DNA of 64,000 nucleotides from assembly GCF_047556435.1 (NCBI RefSeq), contig NZ_CP180210.1:1426001-1490000 (forward strand). Reading direction: 5' to 3'. The translations under genes were made by a program, and so were the position numbers. The DNA comes from Alteromonas sp047556435. GTDB lineage: Bacteria > Pseudomonadota > Gammaproteobacteria > Enterobacterales > Alteromonadaceae. Positions 1-8,263 of this stretch are shown here, piece after piece; position 1 is the first letter of the stretch; every line of letters starts with the position of its first letter. The notes beneath the pieces are model-generated. The model had not been told where the DNA came from. It made no database searches and saw only the letters and a program-made list of their open reading frames with translations.

Positions 1-517
1 CAAGCGGTTTGTCATTCTTTACCGCCTCTTCAAGCCTGTTGACAGGGACGGATCTGAACACGCCCATGCCAGAGGGCAAGTCAGGCATGTTTTCCCGCAG
101 AGCTTTATTCAATTGTCGATTCAGGGAATCGAGCTGGCTGTCTTTCTTACGATAATCGTCACGCCATTCTCTGGCAAAGTTGGGGTTGCGCAGCGCATCT
201 ATGGCCAGCGTGATGTCATCGACAGAGAAGCCGTCATCCAGAAAGGATGACAATCTTTCATCATCAAAATAGTGACGGGTGACCCTATCAATATTCTTTT
301 GTAAATCAGTGCACTGCTGATGATCTGCGACAAATTCTGGTGCGGCTTCCTGTTGTATTTCAGGCGTATTTTTTGAGCTGGTGGTTGATGCTGGGGAGGA
401 TTTTGCCGGAGTATCGGGCTCTGATTCGGATTCGGGCTCATGAGGTAGTCCGAACACCAAATAAAGCACCAGGATTGAGGCGAAAATAAAAACAGATAAA
501 TACAACGCGCGAGCCAA
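1..517 (-). CDS. Membrane-anchored hypothetical protein, C-terminus cut by window edge
   Basis: The frame is open from a TTG at 517 down to base 1, so the gene runs off the left edge. TTG is chosen because an AAGGA ribosome site lies about nine bases upstream and an in-frame stop lies just before that site. The protein opens with one hydrophobic helix of about 20 residues (YLSVFIFASILVLYLVFG). A Ser/Thr/Pro/Glu-rich linker follows, then a charged, probably helical region starting near residue 60, with motifs such as DDGFSVDDITLAIDALRNP. This looks like a single-pass inner-membrane protein with a periplasmic domain. I do not recognise the family. A second open frame overlapping it (199-522) has the composition of an out-of-frame shadow and was discarded. 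Confidence 0.7.
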   Translation of the reverse strand, partial: MARALYLSVFIFASILVLYLVFGLPHEPESESEPDTPAKSSPASTTSSKNTPEIQQEAAPEFVADHQQCTDLQKNIDRVTRHYFDDERLSSFLDDGFSVDDITLAIDALRNPNFAREWRDDYRKKDSQLDSLNRQLNKALRENMPDLPSGMGVFRSVPVNRLEEAVKNDKPL

Positions 518-571
518 TTCACATTTTCCTTAATGATAAATTTGCGCGATACGGGGCGTAAAAGGTAAGCG

Positions 572-766
572 TTATCCGACGTCTTTAAATAAGGTTTCGT
601 CTACGATTGTCGAGTCGATGATTTGTTGAGCCATCTGAATGCATTTGCCACATTGTGAACCTACATCGAGGCGCTGGCGCAATTCACGCATGTTCCCCAC
701 GCCGCCTTCTTCGACAGCATTTCGTATCGCTTTGTCTGTGACACCATAACACATGCACACGTACAT
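572..766 (-). CDS. bfd: Bacterioferritin-associated ferredoxin
   Basis: A 64-residue [2Fe-2S] protein. It is known in other bacteria to reduce the ferric core of bacterioferritin and so release stored iron. The start MYVCMCYGVTDKAI carries the first CxC pair (C4, C6). A CxxC in GSQCGKC near residue 40 completes the four cluster ligands, the standard Bfd arrangement. I chose the ATG at 766 over an upstream in-frame start at 793 because it matches the family start and has AGGGG about eight bases upstream. A Fur-like site lies directly upstream (793-811), which fits induction under iron starvation. No bacterioferritin gene is adjacent. Confidence 0.93.
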   Translation of the reverse strand: MYVCMCYGVTDKAIRNAVEEGGVGNMRELRQRLDVGSQCGKCIQMAQQIIDSTIVDETLFKDVG

Positions 767-792
767 TTGGGAACCCCTGTTAACTCGTTGCA

Positions 793-811
793 AATGATAA
801 TAATTGCTATT
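793..811. promoter_or_regulatory. Fur box upstream of bfd
   Basis: AATGATAATAATTGCTATT matches the inverted-repeat Fur consensus AATGATAATnATTATCATT at 15 of 18 specified positions. It lies 27 bases upstream of the bfd start. Iron-Fur repression of bfd is known in enterobacteria and pseudomonads; regulation here is inferred from the site. Confidence 0.75.
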
Positions 812-944
812 AGTGATTATTTCAACTTAATTCTACGCCTCGCTGCTACTTTTTTGATCACTTTTTCAGAGCGCATCGAGGTTTATGAAGCGAAGTGGGG
901 AGTGATCAGAGCAGTTATCCACGTCAATGGCTTGTTATTTTCAT

Positions 945-981
945 ATCTGCACCAATAATACAGGCGATAGCAAACAGCTAT
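945..981 (+). promoter_or_regulatory. Possible OxyR site upstream of peroxiredoxin
   Basis: OxyR binds four ATAG/CTAT elements spaced by seven bases. The downstream pair is perfect here (ATAG at 967, seven bases, CTAT at 978). The two upstream elements at the expected spacing are degenerate (ATCT, TAAT), giving 12 of 16. The position about 60 bases before the peroxiredoxin start suits activation. Short degenerate sites arise by chance, so confidence is limited. Confidence 0.4.
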
Positions 982-1043
982 TTATTAGAAAAAGCTGCCA
1001 GCAACAAGGCAGCACGATCAATAATTCAATTACGGAGTGAATC

Positions 1044-1649
1044 ATGAGCGTACTAGTCGGGCGCAAAGCCCCTGATTTTACAGCTGCAGCTGTTCTGGGT
1101 AGCGGTGAAATTGTAGACACTTTCACACTGAGCGAAGCCATTAAAGGCAAAAAAGCAGTATTGTTCTTTTATCCGCTGGATTTCACCTTTGTGTGTCCTT
1201 CAGAACTGATTGCTTTTGACAAGCGCTACGAAGAGTTTCAGAAGCGCGGTGTAGAAGTCATTGGCGTGTCTATCGACTCTCAGTTCTCTCACAACGCATG
1301 GCGCAATACGCCAGTGAACGAAGGCGGTATCGGCCCGGTCAAATACACGCTGGTAGCTGATACAAAGCATGAAATTTGTCAGGCTTACGATGTAGAGCAT
1401 CCGGAAGCGGGCGTGGCATTCCGTGGCTCGTTCCTGATTGATGCAGAGGGCGATGTTCGTCACCAGGTTATTAACGATTTGCCGCTTGGCCGTAACATTG
1501 ACGAGATGCTGCGCATGGTCGATGCACTTAGCTTCCACGAAGAGCACGGTGAAGTTTGCCCGGCTGGCTGGACAGAAGGTAAATCAGGTATGGATGCGTC
1601 ACCTGAGGGTGTGGCTAAGTACCTGTCTACTGAAGCAGACAAACTGTAA
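1044..1649 (+). CDS. Typical 2-Cys peroxiredoxin (AhpC/Tsa family)
   Basis: A 201-residue thiol peroxidase that reduces hydrogen peroxide and organic hydroperoxides in the cytoplasm. The peroxidatic cysteine is C51 in FVCP and the resolving cysteine is C172 in EVCPAGW, the usual spacing for a dimeric 2-Cys enzyme. A GGIG segment near residue 94 is present, but the C-terminal YF motif of easily hyperoxidised eukaryotic enzymes is absent. The ATG at 1044 follows ACGGAG and starts the family-typical MSVLVGRKAPDF. No ahpF-like reductase is adjacent, so the electron donor (thioredoxin or AhpF elsewhere) cannot be told. A terminator follows, so it is probably monocistronic. Confidence 0.95.
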   Translation: MSVLVGRKAPDFTAAAVLGSGEIVDTFTLSEAIKGKKAVLFFYPLDFTFVCPSELIAFDKRYEEFQKRGVEVIGVSIDSQFSHNAWRNTPVNEGGIGPVKYTLVADTKHEICQAYDVEHPEAGVAFRGSFLIDAEGDVRHQVINDLPLGRNIDEMLRMVDALSFHEEHGEVCPAGWTEGKSGMDASPEGVAKYLSTEADKL

Positions 1650-1672
1650 CGAGACGACGGTTTCGCTAGAAA

Positions 1673-1696
1673 AGCCTCGCTAAGCGGGGCTTTTTT
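1673..1696 (+). terminator. Rho-independent terminator of peroxiredoxin gene
   Basis: Stem AGCCTCGC / GCGGGGCT with a TAA loop (one G-T pair), followed by TTTTT, 23 bases after the stop codon. Confidence 0.85.
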
Positions 1697-1842
1697 GTTA
1701 CTTATTCCTGATGCGCATAGCAATAGAACGCGTTTTATATCAGTGCAGCTATCGCAAGGCTGCGTGTCGTCAGAACGGCCAGGTGAGAACAATGTTGTTA
1801 CCTGGACGGCGGGGAGAGTGAAAGTAGTCTGCGGCCCAGACT

Positions 1843-2478
1843 TCAGCTTTTCTCGGGTAGCGGCCAGCCTCCAAGTGATTTATAGCGATTGACGATATAG
1901 CAGAATAATTCAGTAGTGCGACTTGCGTCATACAGTGCGCTGTGTGCTTCTTTCTGATCAAAAGCGATACCGGCAGCCTGACACGCCTTTACCAGCACTG
2001 TCTGGCCGACGGCAAGACCAGCCAGACTGGTGGTATCAAAAGAAACAAAAGGATGGAAGGGGGTACGTTTAATATTACTTCTTTCAATTGCTGCGTTGAC
2101 GAAACTCTGATCAAATGTCGCATTGTGGGCGACAATGACTGAACGTTGACAACCAGCAGCCTTCTGGGCTTTACGAATGGCTTTACACAGCGCCTTCATC
2201 GCTTCGGCTTCATCAATTGCGCCACGTAGCGGACAGTCAGGTTTAATGCCGTTAAATTCAAGCGCCGCCGGTTCCAGATTGGCACCTTCAAATGGCGTGA
2301 TATGCTGATGAAAGGTTTGATCCGGAACCAACATGCCATCGGCGTTCATTTTTACCGTTACTGCCGCAATTTCCAGCAGAGCGTCGGTGCTGGCATTAAA
2401 TCCCGCGGTTTCTACGTCGATGACTACCGGAAAATACCCCCGGAAACGCGATGATAGCTGGCTGGCTTTGTCTGTCAT
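1843..2478 (-). CDS. rnt: Ribonuclease T
   Basis: A DEDD-family 3'-to-5' exoribonuclease that trims the 3' ends of tRNA (CCA turnover), 5S and 23S rRNA. The three exonuclease motifs are visible: DVETAGF (Exo I), HNATFD (Exo II) and HSALYD (Exo III, DEDDh type). The length (211 residues from the chosen start) matches the family at about 215. The start at 2478 (MTDKASQL...) is preferred over an in-frame ATG at 2496 because AAGAGAG sits just upstream and the family begins close to RFRGYFPVVIDVETAGF. It is a stand-alone minus-strand gene, divergent from motY. Confidence 0.95.
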   Translation of the reverse strand: MTDKASQLSSRFRGYFPVVIDVETAGFNASTDALLEIAAVTVKMNADGMLVPDQTFHQHITPFEGANLEPAALEFNGIKPDCPLRGAIDEAEAMKALCKAIRKAQKAAGCQRSVIVAHNATFDQSFVNAAIERSNIKRTPFHPFVSFDTTSLAGLAVGQTVLVKACQAAGIAFDQKEAHSALYDASRTTELFCYIVNRYKSLGGWPLPEKS

Positions 2479-2626
2479 ATACTCTCTTAACTGCAATATT
2501 TGCGTAAGGCCGGGAAACGGAAGTGGCCCCGGCTACGTTACAAGGGCTGAATTATCGCAAGTAACGTGCGGCCTATCTACCCCTGAGAAGTGCACACCTT
2601 AACATAATGACACGTCAGCTTTGTGC

Positions 2627-2653
2627 TAAACTTTTCTGCAGTGTTGACGATAT
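2627..2653 (+). promoter_or_regulatory. Sigma-28 (FliA) type promoter for motY
   Basis: TAAACTTT, eleven bases, then GACGATAT matches the flagellar sigma-28 consensus TAAAGTTT-N11-GCCGATAA at 7/8 and 6/8. It faces motY, whose start is about 120 bases downstream. Late flagellar expression of motY is known in Vibrio. Confidence 0.7.
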
Positions 2654-2776
2654 AATCAAAGATAGCCATGTCACATGCAGATGAAGGTATTAGTGCTTTT
2701 GCGTTAACGGCATATGGTTGCAGTGAACGTCTCTGATAGGCTATTTCTGAATAGTGCGCGATTTAGGTATAACAAC

Positions 2777-3637
2777 ATGAAGCTTTTGTTAGTTATTGGA
2801 TTACTTGTCAGCTCGCAAGCGCTTGCTGCGATGCGACAGTATGCTGCCCCGGTTGAGTCTTCGGACTGGCAGGTTGTGGAATCTTCCAGACTTCAGTGCA
2901 CACTGGGTCATACACTGCCAGGCTATGGTGATGCTCTGTTTACGAGTGTGGCCTCAAAACAACTCAATATGGAATTTGAACTGGATATGCATTTGCTGCC
3001 TAAAAAATTTGAGGTGGCCGCCGTTTATTCTGTTCCCCCCAAGTGGATGCCGGGACAGGCACCTAAACCGATCGCTGATATGACGCTGAGAACGCAGTAT
3101 AACGGTGATTTACCTGAAACTGCTGCCTGGACCATGCTGTCAGAACTTGAAAAAGGCTACTGGCCTACCATTTATTATCAGGATTGGTATAACCAGTACG
3201 ATAAAGTCAGTGTCGCACTCAACGCCAGCAACTTTACACCCCAGTACCGGGAATTTGCGGCTTGTGTGTCAAATTTGCTGCCTTTTTCGTTCGAAGATAT
3301 TTCCTATACGGTGTTGTCGTACGAGAAAAACAGTACGGAGCTGACCAAATATGCAGAAAAACGTCTGACAATGATTGGCGAATACCTGAAAGAAGATAAT
3401 CAACTGGAGTTGGTGTTGCTGGACGGTTACACCGACAGTTATGGTGGCCGCTGGAATAATGAACAGCTGTCTATACGTCGTGCCAATCAGGTGAAAACGT
3501 ACCTGACTGCCCTTGGTGTATCGGAAGAGCGTATAGAAGTCACTGGACATGGTGAGCGACGCCACGTTGCGCCCAACACCAATGCGGATAGTCGGGCGCA
3601 AAACCGTCGCGTCGTGGTCAGGTTATCTAAATCTTAA
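2777..3637 (+). CDS. motY: Sodium-driven flagellar motor T-ring protein MotY
   Basis: A 286-residue periplasmic protein. In polar, sodium-driven motors MotY forms the T ring with MotX and anchors the PomAB stator. A signal peptide (MKLLLVIGLLVSSQALA) is followed by a MotY-type N-terminal domain with two cysteines (LQCTLGH and FAACVSN) expected to pair. The C-terminal OmpA-like peptidoglycan-binding domain carries DGYTDSYG, the NxxLSxxRA pattern (NEQLSIRRA) and GHGERRHVAPN. An upstream in-frame ATG at 2714 would add 21 residues before the signal peptide and is rejected. A sigma-28-like promoter precedes the gene. The rest of the motor is not in this window. Confidence 0.93.
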   Translation: MKLLLVIGLLVSSQALAAMRQYAAPVESSDWQVVESSRLQCTLGHTLPGYGDALFTSVASKQLNMEFELDMHLLPKKFEVAAVYSVPPKWMPGQAPKPIADMTLRTQYNGDLPETAAWTMLSELEKGYWPTIYYQDWYNQYDKVSVALNASNFTPQYREFAACVSNLLPFSFEDISYTVLSYEKNSTELTKYAEKRLTMIGEYLKEDNQLELVLLDGYTDSYGGRWNNEQLSIRRANQVKTYLTALGVSEERIEVTGHGERRHVAPNTNADSRAQNRRVVVRLSKS

Positions 3638-3668
3638 GACATTCTAAAACACGGCGTACGATGTCTTG

Positions 3669-4667
3669 TTATTTAGATTCAGTGAAAGATTTAACTGGCG
3701 GGACGTGATCGGTAAATACGCCGTCCACGTGGGCGATATCGGTTAACAGCGACAACACTTGGCGGGCACTCATTCCAGCAGGCAAGGCATCAGCTCTGAA
3801 TGTGTAGGGGTGAATTATAAGTCCTGCATCCTGAGCCTTAGCTAACCAAGGTTGTACTGCAGGTTTGCCTGCTGCGACTGAGGCAGGGTCAAGCAGTTGC
3901 GGTATCCACGGGCCCATACCATCAGCGACTTTAGCAACTTCAGCAATCCCATCGTCACTCAAAATCCAGTTGTAGTCGGTGTCCGACTCCTGCCAGGCGT
4001 TGTCGCCTACCAGCATAACCAGCTTGCCGTCATAACCCAGTTCATGACGGATCCGTTTTATTTCATTAAAGTCGAAACACTGAATGAAAAGCTGCTTGTT
4101 AGACACGCCTGCTTTACGAAAGGTATCCAGTACAATTTTACTGGCGTCAACGCCTTCAGACTGATGCCACGATGGCGATTTTATCTCGGTGTAAAAACCA
4201 ATGCTTTGCGAAAACTGTCGGTTTAGCTGGGTGATGAGCTCAATATGCTCCGCTAAGCTTGCGATGCGATAACGCGCCGACGTTCCCCGATACCGGTTGG
4301 GAAAAACGGCGGTACCATCGGCATTCTGACGCTCGTGAACCTGCAACCTCAGAAGCTCTGCAAACGTAAAATCACGCGCATACCAGCGGCCATCCTCGCG
4401 GGCACGTTCAGGATACACGGTCTCAACATCGGTGACGGTTTCCAGATGAATATCGTGCAACACGACCGGAACATTGTCTTTGCTTATAACCACATCCTGC
4501 TCGATAAAGTCTGGATGCTGAGAGTACGCCAGCGTAGCGGCTTCGAGCGTGTGTTCGGGCAGGTAACCCGAAGCACCGCGATGAGCGATAATATCAAACG
4601 CAGCGACAGTGTGGCTTATCAGGCTCAATGCCGTCCCCGCGATAAGTGCCAGCCTGTTGGCTTTCAT
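3669..4667 (-). CDS. glpQ: Periplasmic glycerophosphodiester phosphodiesterase
   Basis: A 332-residue enzyme hydrolysing glycerophosphodiesters (deacylated phospholipids) to glycerol-3-phosphate and an alcohol. A signal peptide (about residues 1-23, ending VAA) shows export. The GDPD barrel opens with IAHRGASGYLPEHTLEA, then EQDVVISKD and LHDIHLETVTDV, giving the catalytic His pair and the calcium-binding Glu/Asp. The length matches E. coli GlpQ rather than the short cytoplasmic UgpQ. Its start lies four bases after the gloA stop, so the two are probably co-transcribed. No glpT transporter is adjacent. Confidence 0.93.
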   Translation of the reverse strand: MKANRLALIAGTALSLISHTVAAFDIIAHRGASGYLPEHTLEAATLAYSQHPDFIEQDVVISKDNVPVVLHDIHLETVTDVETVYPERAREDGRWYARDFTFAELLRLQVHERQNADGTAVFPNRYRGTSARYRIASLAEHIELITQLNRQFSQSIGFYTEIKSPSWHQSEGVDASKIVLDTFRKAGVSNKQLFIQCFDFNEIKRIRHELGYDGKLVMLVGDNAWQESDTDYNWILSDDGIAEVAKVADGMGPWIPQLLDPASVAAGKPAVQPWLAKAQDAGLIIHPYTFRADALPAGMSARQVLSLLTDIAHVDGVFTDHVPPVKSFTESK

Positions 4668-4671
4668 AACT

Positions 4672-5058
4672 TTAGTCCTTTTTCTCGATTAACTCGATGG
4701 CGTAACCATCCGGGTCACGCACAAATGCTATTACGGTTGAGCCGCCTTTTACCGGCCCCGGTTTGCGATAAACATCGGCACCATCAGCTTCCAGCTTTTC
4801 ACAGAACGCATAGATATCATCCACTGCGAAAGCAACATGGCCGTAAGCATTACCTTTTTCATAGGTATTGTCACCCCAGTTGTAGGTCAGTTCGAGTACA
4901 GCCTGTTCAGATTCGTCCGCATAGCCGACAAAAGCCAGAGTATATTCATAGTCTTTATTGTCTGATTTACGAAGTAGTTTCATGCCCATAGTCTGGGTAT
5001 AAAACGCAAGCGACGCGTCCAAATCTTCGACGCGCAGCATGGTGTGTAGCATTCTCAT
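4672..5058 (-). CDS. gloA: Lactoylglutathione lyase (glyoxalase I)
   Basis: A 128-residue metal-dependent enzyme converting the methylglyoxal-glutathione hemithioacetal to S-lactoylglutathione. All four metal ligands of the E. coli enzyme are at the same positions: H5 (MLHTML), E56 (VLELTYN), H74 (YGHVAF) and E122 (AIELIE). Length and lack of insertions put it in the nickel-type bacterial class. It is the first gene of a likely two-gene unit with glpQ. Confidence 0.96.
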   Translation of the reverse strand: MRMLHTMLRVEDLDASLAFYTQTMGMKLLRKSDNKDYEYTLAFVGYADESEQAVLELTYNWGDNTYEKGNAYGHVAFAVDDIYAFCEKLEADGADVYRKPGPVKGGSTVIAFVRDPDGYAIELIEKKD

Positions 5059-5155
5059 GGGAATTCCTCAATTGCGTTTTTTATGTCATCACGGGTGACA
5101 GCAAGATAGGTTGTCAGCGATTGATAGCAAACAGCGGGCGGCAGAGCAAGTTATG

Positions 5156-5181
5156 CCGGACGAGCAGCCCGGCACGTCCGG
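5156..5181 (-). terminator. GC-rich hairpin directly after nth
   Basis: CCGGACG and CGTCCGG form a perfect seven-base stem over a 12-base loop, starting one base past the nth stop. It has no downstream T run, so it is either a 3'-stabilising hairpin or a weak terminator of the rsx-nth operon. Confidence 0.4.
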
Positions 5182-5817
5182 TCAGATTTCCGTTTTGTCT
5201 TTAAACTCACACAAGTCTTCGATGATACAAGAACCACAACGCGGCTTGCGGGCGATACAGGTATAGCGGCCGTGCAATATCAGCCAGTGATGCACGTCGA
5301 CTTTAAATTCGGCGGGAACCACTTTTAACAGCTTCTGTTCAACCTGATCGACGTTTTTGCCCATGGCCAGTTTGGTGCGGTTGGATACGCGGAAAATGTG
5401 GGTATCCACGGCGATGGTGGGCCAGCCAAAGGCCGTATTTAACACCACATTAGCGGTTTTTCTGCCTACACCGGGCAGGGCTTCCAACGCCTCACGGCTC
5501 TCTGGCACCTCACCATTGTGTTTAGTGAGAAGAATTTCTGCCATCTTATGCACGTTTACCGCTTTACTGTTGTAAAGGCCGATAGTTTTAATGTAGTCCT
5601 TAAGCCCGTCTACACCCAGATCAAAGATTGCCTGCGGGGTATTTGCCACCGGAAACAGCTTGGCGGTGGCCTTATTTACGCCTACGTCAGTGGCCTGTGC
5701 GGATAAGGTTACCGCGACTAACAGCTCATACGGGGTGGTGAAGTTAAGCTCTGTCGTTGGATGCGGGTTGGCGTCACGCAGGCGGGTAAGAATTTCTTTT
5801 CGTTTTGCGTTATTCAT
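5182..5817 (-). CDS. nth: Endonuclease III
   Basis: A 211-residue bifunctional DNA glycosylase/AP lyase removing oxidised pyrimidines. The helix-hairpin-helix LPGVGRKTANVVL contains the catalytic lysine K120. The catalytic aspartate is D138 in VDTHIFRV. The [4Fe-4S] ligands C187, C194, C197 and C203 have the exact C-x6-C-x2-C-x5-C spacing. It is the last gene of the rsxABCDGE-nth operon, 15 bases after rsxE, the same order as in E. coli. Confidence 0.98.
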   Translation of the reverse strand: MNNAKRKEILTRLRDANPHPTTELNFTTPYELLVAVTLSAQATDVGVNKATAKLFPVANTPQAIFDLGVDGLKDYIKTIGLYNSKAVNVHKMAEILLTKHNGEVPESREALEALPGVGRKTANVVLNTAFGWPTIAVDTHIFRVSNRTKLAMGKNVDQVEQKLLKVVPAEFKVDVHHWLILHGRYTCIARKPRCGSCIIEDLCEFKDKTEI

Positions 5818-5832
5818 ATTCGAGTCTGTGCG

Positions 5833-6525
5833 TCAGGTTTCAGCAGTAACACGCGCGCGCGTGGCTTTTTGTTTGACGGTGGCGCGCTTTGCTGCAATTC
5901 GGGCATCAATGCCGTTTTTCATTGCGATAAGCAACCCCATACCTAAAAAGGCACCTGGCGGTAGAATAGCCAGTAAAAACGGATTCTCGGTAGTAAAGAG
6001 AGTGAGTGTCCAGTTGTCTGCAACAGGACCAAATAATCTGTCTGCGCCTGCCAGCAATGTTCCTGAACCGAGTATTTCGCGCATACCTCCCAGTAATACC
6101 AGAACCAACGTAAAACCCAGTCCCATCATCAGGCCATCAAATGCCGCTGGTCCAACCGGATTTTTAGAAGCATAAGCCTCCGCCCGCCCAATAATGGCAC
6201 AGTTGGTCACAATCAGCGGAATGAAAATACCCAGCGCAAGATACAGCTCATAAGTAAACGCATTCATGAGAAGCTGAACAATGGTAACGAACCCGGCAAT
6301 AATCATGACAAACACCGGTATGCGGATCTCGTTTCTGACAATATTCCTCACCAGAGACACAGTAATGTTGCTGCCAATTAGTACAAGGGTGGTTGCCAGT
6401 CCCAATCCCAGACCGTTGATAAATGTCGCGGTTACGGCAAGTAAGGGGCACAGCCCCAGCAACTGCACCAGCGCCGGATTGTTTTTCCACATACCTTGTA
6501 GTGTGAGTGCTTTGTATTCGCTCAT
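5833..6525 (-). CDS. rsxE: Electron transport complex subunit RsxE
   Basis: A 230-residue polytopic membrane subunit of the Rnf/Rsx complex, homologous to RsxA and NqrD. It opens in the family way, with NNPALVQLLGLCPLLAVT near residue 15, where the conserved Cys contributes to the intramembrane iron-sulfur cluster shared with RsxA. About six hydrophobic helices follow, with a basic C-terminal tail. It overlaps rsxG by four bases (ATGA), showing translational coupling. Confidence 0.95.
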   Translation of the reverse strand: MSEYKALTLQGMWKNNPALVQLLGLCPLLAVTATFINGLGLGLATTLVLIGSNITVSLVRNIVRNEIRIPVFVMIIAGFVTIVQLLMNAFTYELYLALGIFIPLIVTNCAIIGRAEAYASKNPVGPAAFDGLMMGLGFTLVLVLLGGMREILGSGTLLAGADRLFGPVADNWTLTLFTTENPFLLAILPPGAFLGMGLLIAMKNGIDARIAAKRATVKQKATRARVTAET

Positions 6526-7175
6526 TGTTGCTCTCCCTCGTTACCCGTTGATGCGCAATCATTGGGCAGAGAAAATAGCGCTGACTGATTCTGCTGTACG
6601 AACAGTAATGTGTTTTTCACCGCTTCCACCACCGCGCGAGGGGTGATAGTCGCACCGGTAAAAGCATCGAAATCACCGCCATCCTTTTTAACCTGCCAGC
6701 GGGATAACTTGTCAGCATCGAACTGTTTTTGATTAAACGACAATATCCAGTCGCTAACGGCCAGTTCTATTTTATCACCCAGTCCCGGCGTTTCTTTGTG
6801 GTCGACAACCCGCACGCCTAATACCGTAAGGCTGGTATCAACCCCAACAACAAGCTCGATATTGCCACTGTATCCGTCGGGAGCGGTGGTCTCCAGTGCC
6901 AGCGCTGAGGGCGCCCCATCAATTCTGGCTCGGTAAACCAGGTGGGGCTCGCGGTTACCCAAAAGCGGCGAACTCACCGCGGCGCAGTCTTCAAATAATG
7001 TGTTGGTGTGGTAACTTTCAGGCACGACCTCATTCAATACTGCCAGCAAACGCTTTTCCTGCTGATAGGCAATACGCTTTTCAGTGCCGGAAAAAGTAAG
7101 GGCAATCAGTGCGGTGGTAACGATAGCAAAAGCCGCCAGCATACCGCCGTTTTTCGATAGCGTAGACAACATCAT
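6522..7175 (-). CDS. rsxG: Electron transport complex subunit RsxG (FMN-binding)
   Basis: A 217-residue subunit with one N-terminal membrane helix (about residues 10-30) and a periplasmic FMN-binding domain. The flavinylation motif TGAT lies at 173-176 in DAFTGATITPRAV; T176 is the expected site of covalent FMN attachment by ApbE. It sits between rsxD and rsxE, overlapping both ends by one to four bases. No apbE is present in the window. Confidence 0.95.
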   Translation of the reverse strand: MMLSTLSKNGGMLAAFAIVTTALIALTFSGTEKRIAYQQEKRLLAVLNEVVPESYHTNTLFEDCAAVSSPLLGNREPHLVYRARIDGAPSALALETTAPDGYSGNIELVVGVDTSLTVLGVRVVDHKETPGLGDKIELAVSDWILSFNQKQFDADKLSRWQVKKDGGDFDAFTGATITPRAVVEAVKNTLLFVQQNQSALFSLPNDCASTGNEGEQQ

Positions 7176-8263
7176 TATCGACCTCCCTGCGGTTTGCGGG
7201 GGGCTGCCCGACCGTATGTACGGGGTCGCGTGTAGTAGTCAATTAATGGGACGGCCATATTCATGATAATAACCCCAAAGGCGACAGCGTCAGGGTAACC
7301 GCCAAATGTGCGGATAATTACAATCCAAAACCCGATGGCGGCGCCAAAAATAATTCTGCCGCGGGGTGTAGTTGAAGCCGACACCGGATCGGTGGCGATA
7401 AAAAACGCACCAATCAGCACGGCACCGTTTAGTAAGTGAAAGAGAGGCGAAGCGTAGTGATCTCCATCTACCAGATGAAGCACTAAGGACACGGTTGCGA
7501 CGCTTACCATCAGGCTGCCTGGAATGTGCCAGGAGATAATCCGCGTACGAATAAGAAACAGTCCGCCTACAAGATATGCGAGGCTAATCAGTCCCCAGCC
7601 TTTCCCCATAGCATCGATGACCGGTGTTGAGAACGTTGCCGTGTTAAGTAGTTCAGAATAGGTTGCACCTTGTGTCAGACCGGTTTTCACGGCGTCCAGG
7701 GGAGTTGCTGATGTCACGCCATCTGTCACAGAGCGAAGCTGCAAGACATCATAACCGCCTTGAGTGAAGCCGGTGAAAATGAGACTGGCCGTATCAACAA
7801 AGCCGGGAGCGCCGTCCAGGAGGCCTGCCGGAGGGAGCCACATTGTCATCGCGGCAGGGAAAGACACCAGCAACATCACATAGGCTATCATCGCAGGATT
7901 AAACATATTAAAACCCAATCCGCCATATACTTGTTTGGCAACCGCGATGGCAAATACCGAACCCAAAATGGTCATCCACCAGGGCAAAGCAGGGGGAATA
8001 CTAACTGCCAACAGTAGCGCAGTTAATACTGCCGAGTAGTCAGACAGAGCCCGTTCTACATTTTTCTTGCGCAGAGATAGAATGATGCCCTCTGTAATAA
8101 CTGCCGCAGCCACAGCCAGAACTGCCTGAATAAGCACACCCCAGCCAAACACGTAACATTGTGCAACGATGCCGGGCACCATGGCATAGATAACCATGCG
8201 CATGACCTGACCGGTATCGCGTTGTCTTCGCAAATGTGGGGAGCTGGACAAACTCAGTTTCAT
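7175..8263 (-). CDS. rsxD: Electron transport complex subunit RsxD
   Basis: A 362-residue polytopic membrane subunit (NqrB/RnfD family) that carries covalent FMN. The attachment site is T187 in TSATPLDAVKTG, the same residue number as in E. coli RsxD. About nine hydrophobic helices can be seen, including the conserved QVYGGLGFNMFNPAM segment around 111-125. The start overlaps the rsxC stop by four bases and the end overlaps rsxG by one base. Confidence 0.95.
   Translation of the reverse strand: MKLSLSSSPHLRRQRDTGQVMRMVIYAMVPGIVAQCYVFGWGVLIQAVLAVAAAVITEGIILSLRKKNVERALSDYSAVLTALLLAVSIPPALPWWMTILGSVFAIAVAKQVYGGLGFNMFNPAMIAYVMLLVSFPAAMTMWLPPAGLLDGAPGFVDTASLIFTGFTQGGYDVLQLRSVTDGVTSATPLDAVKTGLTQGATYSELLNTATFSTPVIDAMGKGWGLISLAYLVGGLFLIRTRIISWHIPGSLMVSVATVSLVLHLVDGDHYASPLFHLLNGAVLIGAFFIATDPVSASTTPRGRIIFGAAIGFWIVIIRTFGGYPDAVAFGVIIMNMAVPLIDYYTRPRTYGRAAPRKPQGGR

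Noticed and set aside
199..522. 107-codon minus-strand frame at the left edge
   Set aside because: Out-of-frame shadow of the TTG-started gene covering 1-517.
1942..2142. Plus-strand frame inside rnt
   Set aside because: Antisense shadow of RNase T, no ribosome site.
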